The notes under the pieces are model-generated. The model saw nothing but the letters and a program-made list of their open reading frames with translations. It searched no databases and was not told where the DNA came from. Shown piece by piece: positions 62,210-64,000 of a stretch of DNA of 64,000 nucleotides. How positions within the stretch are numbered: position 1 is the stretch's first letter; every line of letters starts with the position of its first letter. Source of the DNA: Bacteroidota bacterium. Lineage in GTDB: Bacteria > Bacteroidota > Bacteroidia > Chitinophagales > Chitinophagaceae. The position numbers and the translations under genes were made by a program. The stretch is taken from contig JAFEAE010000016.1 of assembly GCA_018266575.1 (NCBI GenBank), forward strand, positions 1 to 64,000, in the 5' to 3' direction.

Positions 62210-62467
62210 ATGAACCAACTTGACATTATAGGAAAGGTTAATGGGTTTTTGGTGGAAGAATTTGAAGTAGATCCATCAACGATCACACCGGAAGCTAACC
62301 TGAAAGAAACACTCGACCTCGACAGCCTCGATTATATCGACCTTGTTGTTGTTATCGAAAATAACCTTGGCTTCAAAGTAAAACCGGAAGATTTTGTTGG
62401 TATCAATACATTCCAGGATTTTTACAACTACGTTTTCACCCGCATTCAATCTAAACAACCGGCATAA
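62210..62467 (+). CDS. Acyl carrier protein
   Basis: An 85-residue carrier with the phosphopantetheine attachment site S39 in LDLDSLDYIDLVV. It tethers the growing polyene. The helix after the Ser is acidic, as in type II fatty acid ACPs. The stop codon overlaps the next ATG by one base (TAATG), implying coupled translation with the acyltransferase. Confidence 0.94.
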   Translation: MNQLDIIGKVNGFLVEEFEVDPSTITPEANLKETLDLDSLDYIDLVVVIENNLGFKVKPEDFVGINTFQDFYNYVFTRIQSKQPA

Positions 62468-63360
62468 TGCCTGCATGGCAGGGAAAATCTAATACCACTA
62501 CAACAGGTTACCGGATCTTTATTACGGTATTAAGAATTGCAGGTGTTTCCCCGGCTTATTTACTGCTCCGGTTTGTAGTGTTGTATTATTTTTTCTTTGA
62601 TAGAAACGCCTCCAACGCCATTCTTGATTTTTTTCGAACTAAAATAGGTTTTACCAAAACGGTTGCCTGGCGAAAGCTTTACCGGAATTATTATTTGTTC
62701 GGGCAAAGCCTTATTGATAGGGTTGTGTTGATGGCTGGCATCAAAAATAAATTCACGTTCAATTTTGACGGCGAAGAAAACCTGCATGACCTGGTGCGTG
62801 GCAAACGCGGCGGATTATTATTAAGCGCACATATCGGCAATTGGGAAATTGCAGGGCATTTATTAAAACGCATTGGCACACGCATTCATATTGTGATGTT
62901 TGATGGCGAACATCAACAGATAAAAAAATACCTCGATTCTGTTACCGGAAAAAGGAGCATGAATATTATCGTCATCAAAAATGACCTCTCACATATTTAT
63001 GAGATCAGCGATGCATTAAAAAATAATGAACTGGTTTGTATGCACGCAGACCGCTTTGTGGAAGGCAATAAAATTATGCAGCAATATTTTCTCGGCGCCT
63101 CTGCTAATTTTCCTATGGGGCCTTTTATACTCGCGGCACAGTTTAAAGTTCCGGTTTCTTTTGTTTTTGCCTTGAAAGAAACCAAATGGCATTATCATTT
63201 TTTTGCGAGTGTTCCGAAAGAATATAAAAATTCTGACAAAACATCAATGATGCAGCAAATTTTGTACGACTTTGCAGGAGAAATGGAAACCAAAGTGAAA
63301 CAATACCCGGAGCAATGGTATAATTATTATGATTTTTGGAGAAAAAGTGATAAGTCGTAA
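62467..63360 (+). CDS. LpxL/HtrB-like acyltransferase
   Basis: A 297-residue member of the lipid A lauroyl/myristoyl acyltransferase family. The catalytic H122-x4-E127 is in SAHIGNWE, with a membrane-associated N-terminal helix (about 18-40) and FVEGNKIMQQYF and FPMGPFILAAQF further on. In aryl-polyene loci this type of enzyme moves the finished chain to its lipid or alkylresorcinol-like acceptor. The last five codons lie in a heptamer array. Confidence 0.9.
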   Translation: MPAWQGKSNTTTTGYRIFITVLRIAGVSPAYLLLRFVVLYYFFFDRNASNAILDFFRTKIGFTKTVAWRKLYRNYYLFGQSLIDRVVLMAGIKNKFTFNFDGEENLHDLVRGKRGGLLLSAHIGNWEIAGHLLKRIGTRIHIVMFDGEHQQIKKYLDSVTGKRSMNIIVIKNDLSHIYEISDALKNNELVCMHADRFVEGNKIMQQYFLGASANFPMGPFILAAQFKVPVSFVFALKETKWHYHFFASVPKEYKNSDKTSMMQQILYDFAGEMETKVKQYPEQWYNYYDFWRKSDKS

Positions 63361-63428
63361 GTGATAAGCAATAAGTAAATGCCGAAATTTAATTTTGTTT
63401 CTTACCACTTATAACTTACCACATACCA
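63347..63428. repeat. Heptamer array hairpin, locus 14
   Basis: Left arm 63347-63374: GTGATAA, GTCGTAA, GTGATAA, GCAATAA. Right arm 63401-63428: CTTACCA, CTTATAA, CTTACCA, CATACCA. The left arm contains the stop codon (63358-63360) of the acyltransferase gene; the right arm ends 8 bases before the next ATG. Confidence 0.85.
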
Positions 63429-63436
63429 CTATCAAC

Positions 63437-63862
63437 ATGCTTCCATCCGAATACGATATCATCACACTTATCCCACAGAAAGCGCCATTTGTTATGGTTG
63501 ATAAATTATTGCACGTAGATGAAAAGTCGGCGCGTTCTTTACTACATATTTCCAAAGAAAATATTTTTGTGGAAGAAGATATTTTCCGGGAACCGGGACT
63601 GATAGAAAATATTGCTCAAACCGCCGCCGCACGTTCAGGTTATATTACTGTTACCGAAAAAAAATTGCCATTAATTGGGTATATTGGAGATGTAAAAAAC
63701 CTCGAAATTGCAGAGCTTCCGAAAGTGGATAGTGATATTGAAACAGAGATCACCATAGAAAACCAGATCTTCGATATCACGGTAATAACCGGAAGGGTCA
63801 TTCAAAAAGAAAAGGTCATTGCGAGCTGCGAAATGAAAATTTTTATTAGTCAACCCAAATAA
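63437..63862 (+). CDS. Hotdog-fold 3-hydroxyacyl-ACP dehydratase
   Basis: A 141-residue protein of the FabZ/ApeI-like hotdog group. It has the LIPQKAPFVMVDKLL start common to FabA/FabZ relatives and the central helix with GLIENIAQTAAARSG, where Glu is the expected catalytic acid. It would dehydrate 3-hydroxyacyl-ACP to the trans-2-enoyl form, leaving the double bonds of the polyene. The ATG at 63437 is preferred; the longer frame begins within the heptamer array. Confidence 0.9.
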   Translation: MLPSEYDIITLIPQKAPFVMVDKLLHVDEKSARSLLHISKENIFVEEDIFREPGLIENIAQTAAARSGYITVTEKKLPLIGYIGDVKNLEIAELPKVDSDIETEITIENQIFDITVITGRVIQKEKVIASCEMKIFISQPK

Positions 63863-63871
63863 ATATAGTTT

Positions 63872-64000
63872 ATGAAAAAAGCGCTAAAACTAACATGGCT
63901 TATTGCAATTGTTTTTTTCGTTGGTAGCACAAATACCGTTTTTGCACAAACATTAAAAGATGTTTTCACTAACAGCGAAACACCCATTCTTTATCTCGGT
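63872..64000 (+). CDS. Start of a secreted protein (cut by window edge)
   Basis: Only 43 codons are visible. Residues 1-26 form a signal peptide (ending in VFAQ), followed by TLKDVFTNSETPILYLG. I do not recognise the family from this much. It starts 9 bases after the dehydratase stop and so belongs to the pigment operon. Aryl-polyene loci often carry a periplasmic LolA-like carrier at such a place, but this segment does not prove it. Confidence 0.75.
   Translation, partial: MKKALKLTWLIAIVFFVGSTNTVFAQTLKDVFTNSETPILYLG

Noticed and set aside
47874..64000. Complete flexirubin cluster including dialkylresorcinol synthesis
   Set aside because: No DarA-like cyclase/aromatase or DarB-like KAS III gene is present in the window, so only the aryl-polyene half is supported.

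Overview
The window is A+T-rich chromosomal DNA from a Bacteroidota bacterium, most likely a Chitinophagaceae-type organism. The grounds are: -7 boxes of the form TAnnTTTG in place of E. coli-type promoters; no visible Shine-Dalgarno sequences; Bacteroidota-restricted families (DUF4293, GIN/DUF2807 lipoprotein, DUF6427-like membrane protein); and a flexirubin-type aryl-polyene pigment locus whose ammonia-lyase strongly resembles the tyrosine ammonia-lyase of Flavobacterium johnsoniae as I remember it. I saw no tRNA, rRNA, CRISPR array, transposase or phage gene.

Layout. 1-15.3 kb: the end of pbpC, a GIN-domain lipoprotein, an SMR exporter, an SDR/thioester-reductase-like protein, a DUF218 protein, an LD-carboxypeptidase, an FkbM methyltransferase, two tandem alpha/beta hydrolases, the potassium transporter Kup, two Bacteroidota-specific proteins and purQ. 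15.3-19 kb: a split DsbD system and an ECF sigma factor. 19.2-23.7 kb: uvrA, a DUF4293 protein and a PepSY-like secreted protein. 23.9-28.6 kb: a four-gene operon of ECF sigma factor, membrane-spanning TPR/anti-sigma-like protein, Cys-rich lipoprotein and an exported TPR-CHAT protease. 28.6-47.4 kb: glyA, a serine hydrolase, a nucleotidyltransferase, a Crp/Fnr regulator with an AhpD-like partner, a WYL regulator with a small HMA-like protein, an M13 peptidase, two unusual amidohydrolases, deoC, a SPOR protein, an M20 amidohydrolase and a CocE/NonD hydrolase. 47.9-64 kb: the pigment locus, which runs off the right edge.

The pigment locus reads as one pathway. Tyrosine ammonia-lyase makes 4-coumarate and a PaaK-like ligase activates it. 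AcpS loads the small ACP. Ketosynthase, FabG-like reductase and hotdog dehydratase build the polyene, and a CrtI-like oxidoreductase may desaturate or tailor it. LpxL-like and PlsC-type acyltransferases, an Ntn (C45/AAT-like) hydrolase and a methyltransferase finish or attach the product, and an MMPL exporter moves it. The exporter, one acyltransferase and the methyltransferase are fused in a single 1292-residue protein. No dialkylresorcinol (darA/darB) genes are visible; they may lie beyond the right edge.

The most unusual signal is in the DNA between genes. At least thirteen intergenic sites carry short degenerate tandem arrays with a strict 7-bp period (8 bp at one site), often as two facing arms that could fold into a long hairpin. 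The heptamer word differs between sites. In three genes the stop codon lies inside an array, and one array of four heptamers sits inside the uvrA coding frame. Two further dispersed repeat families share some of the same spacers.
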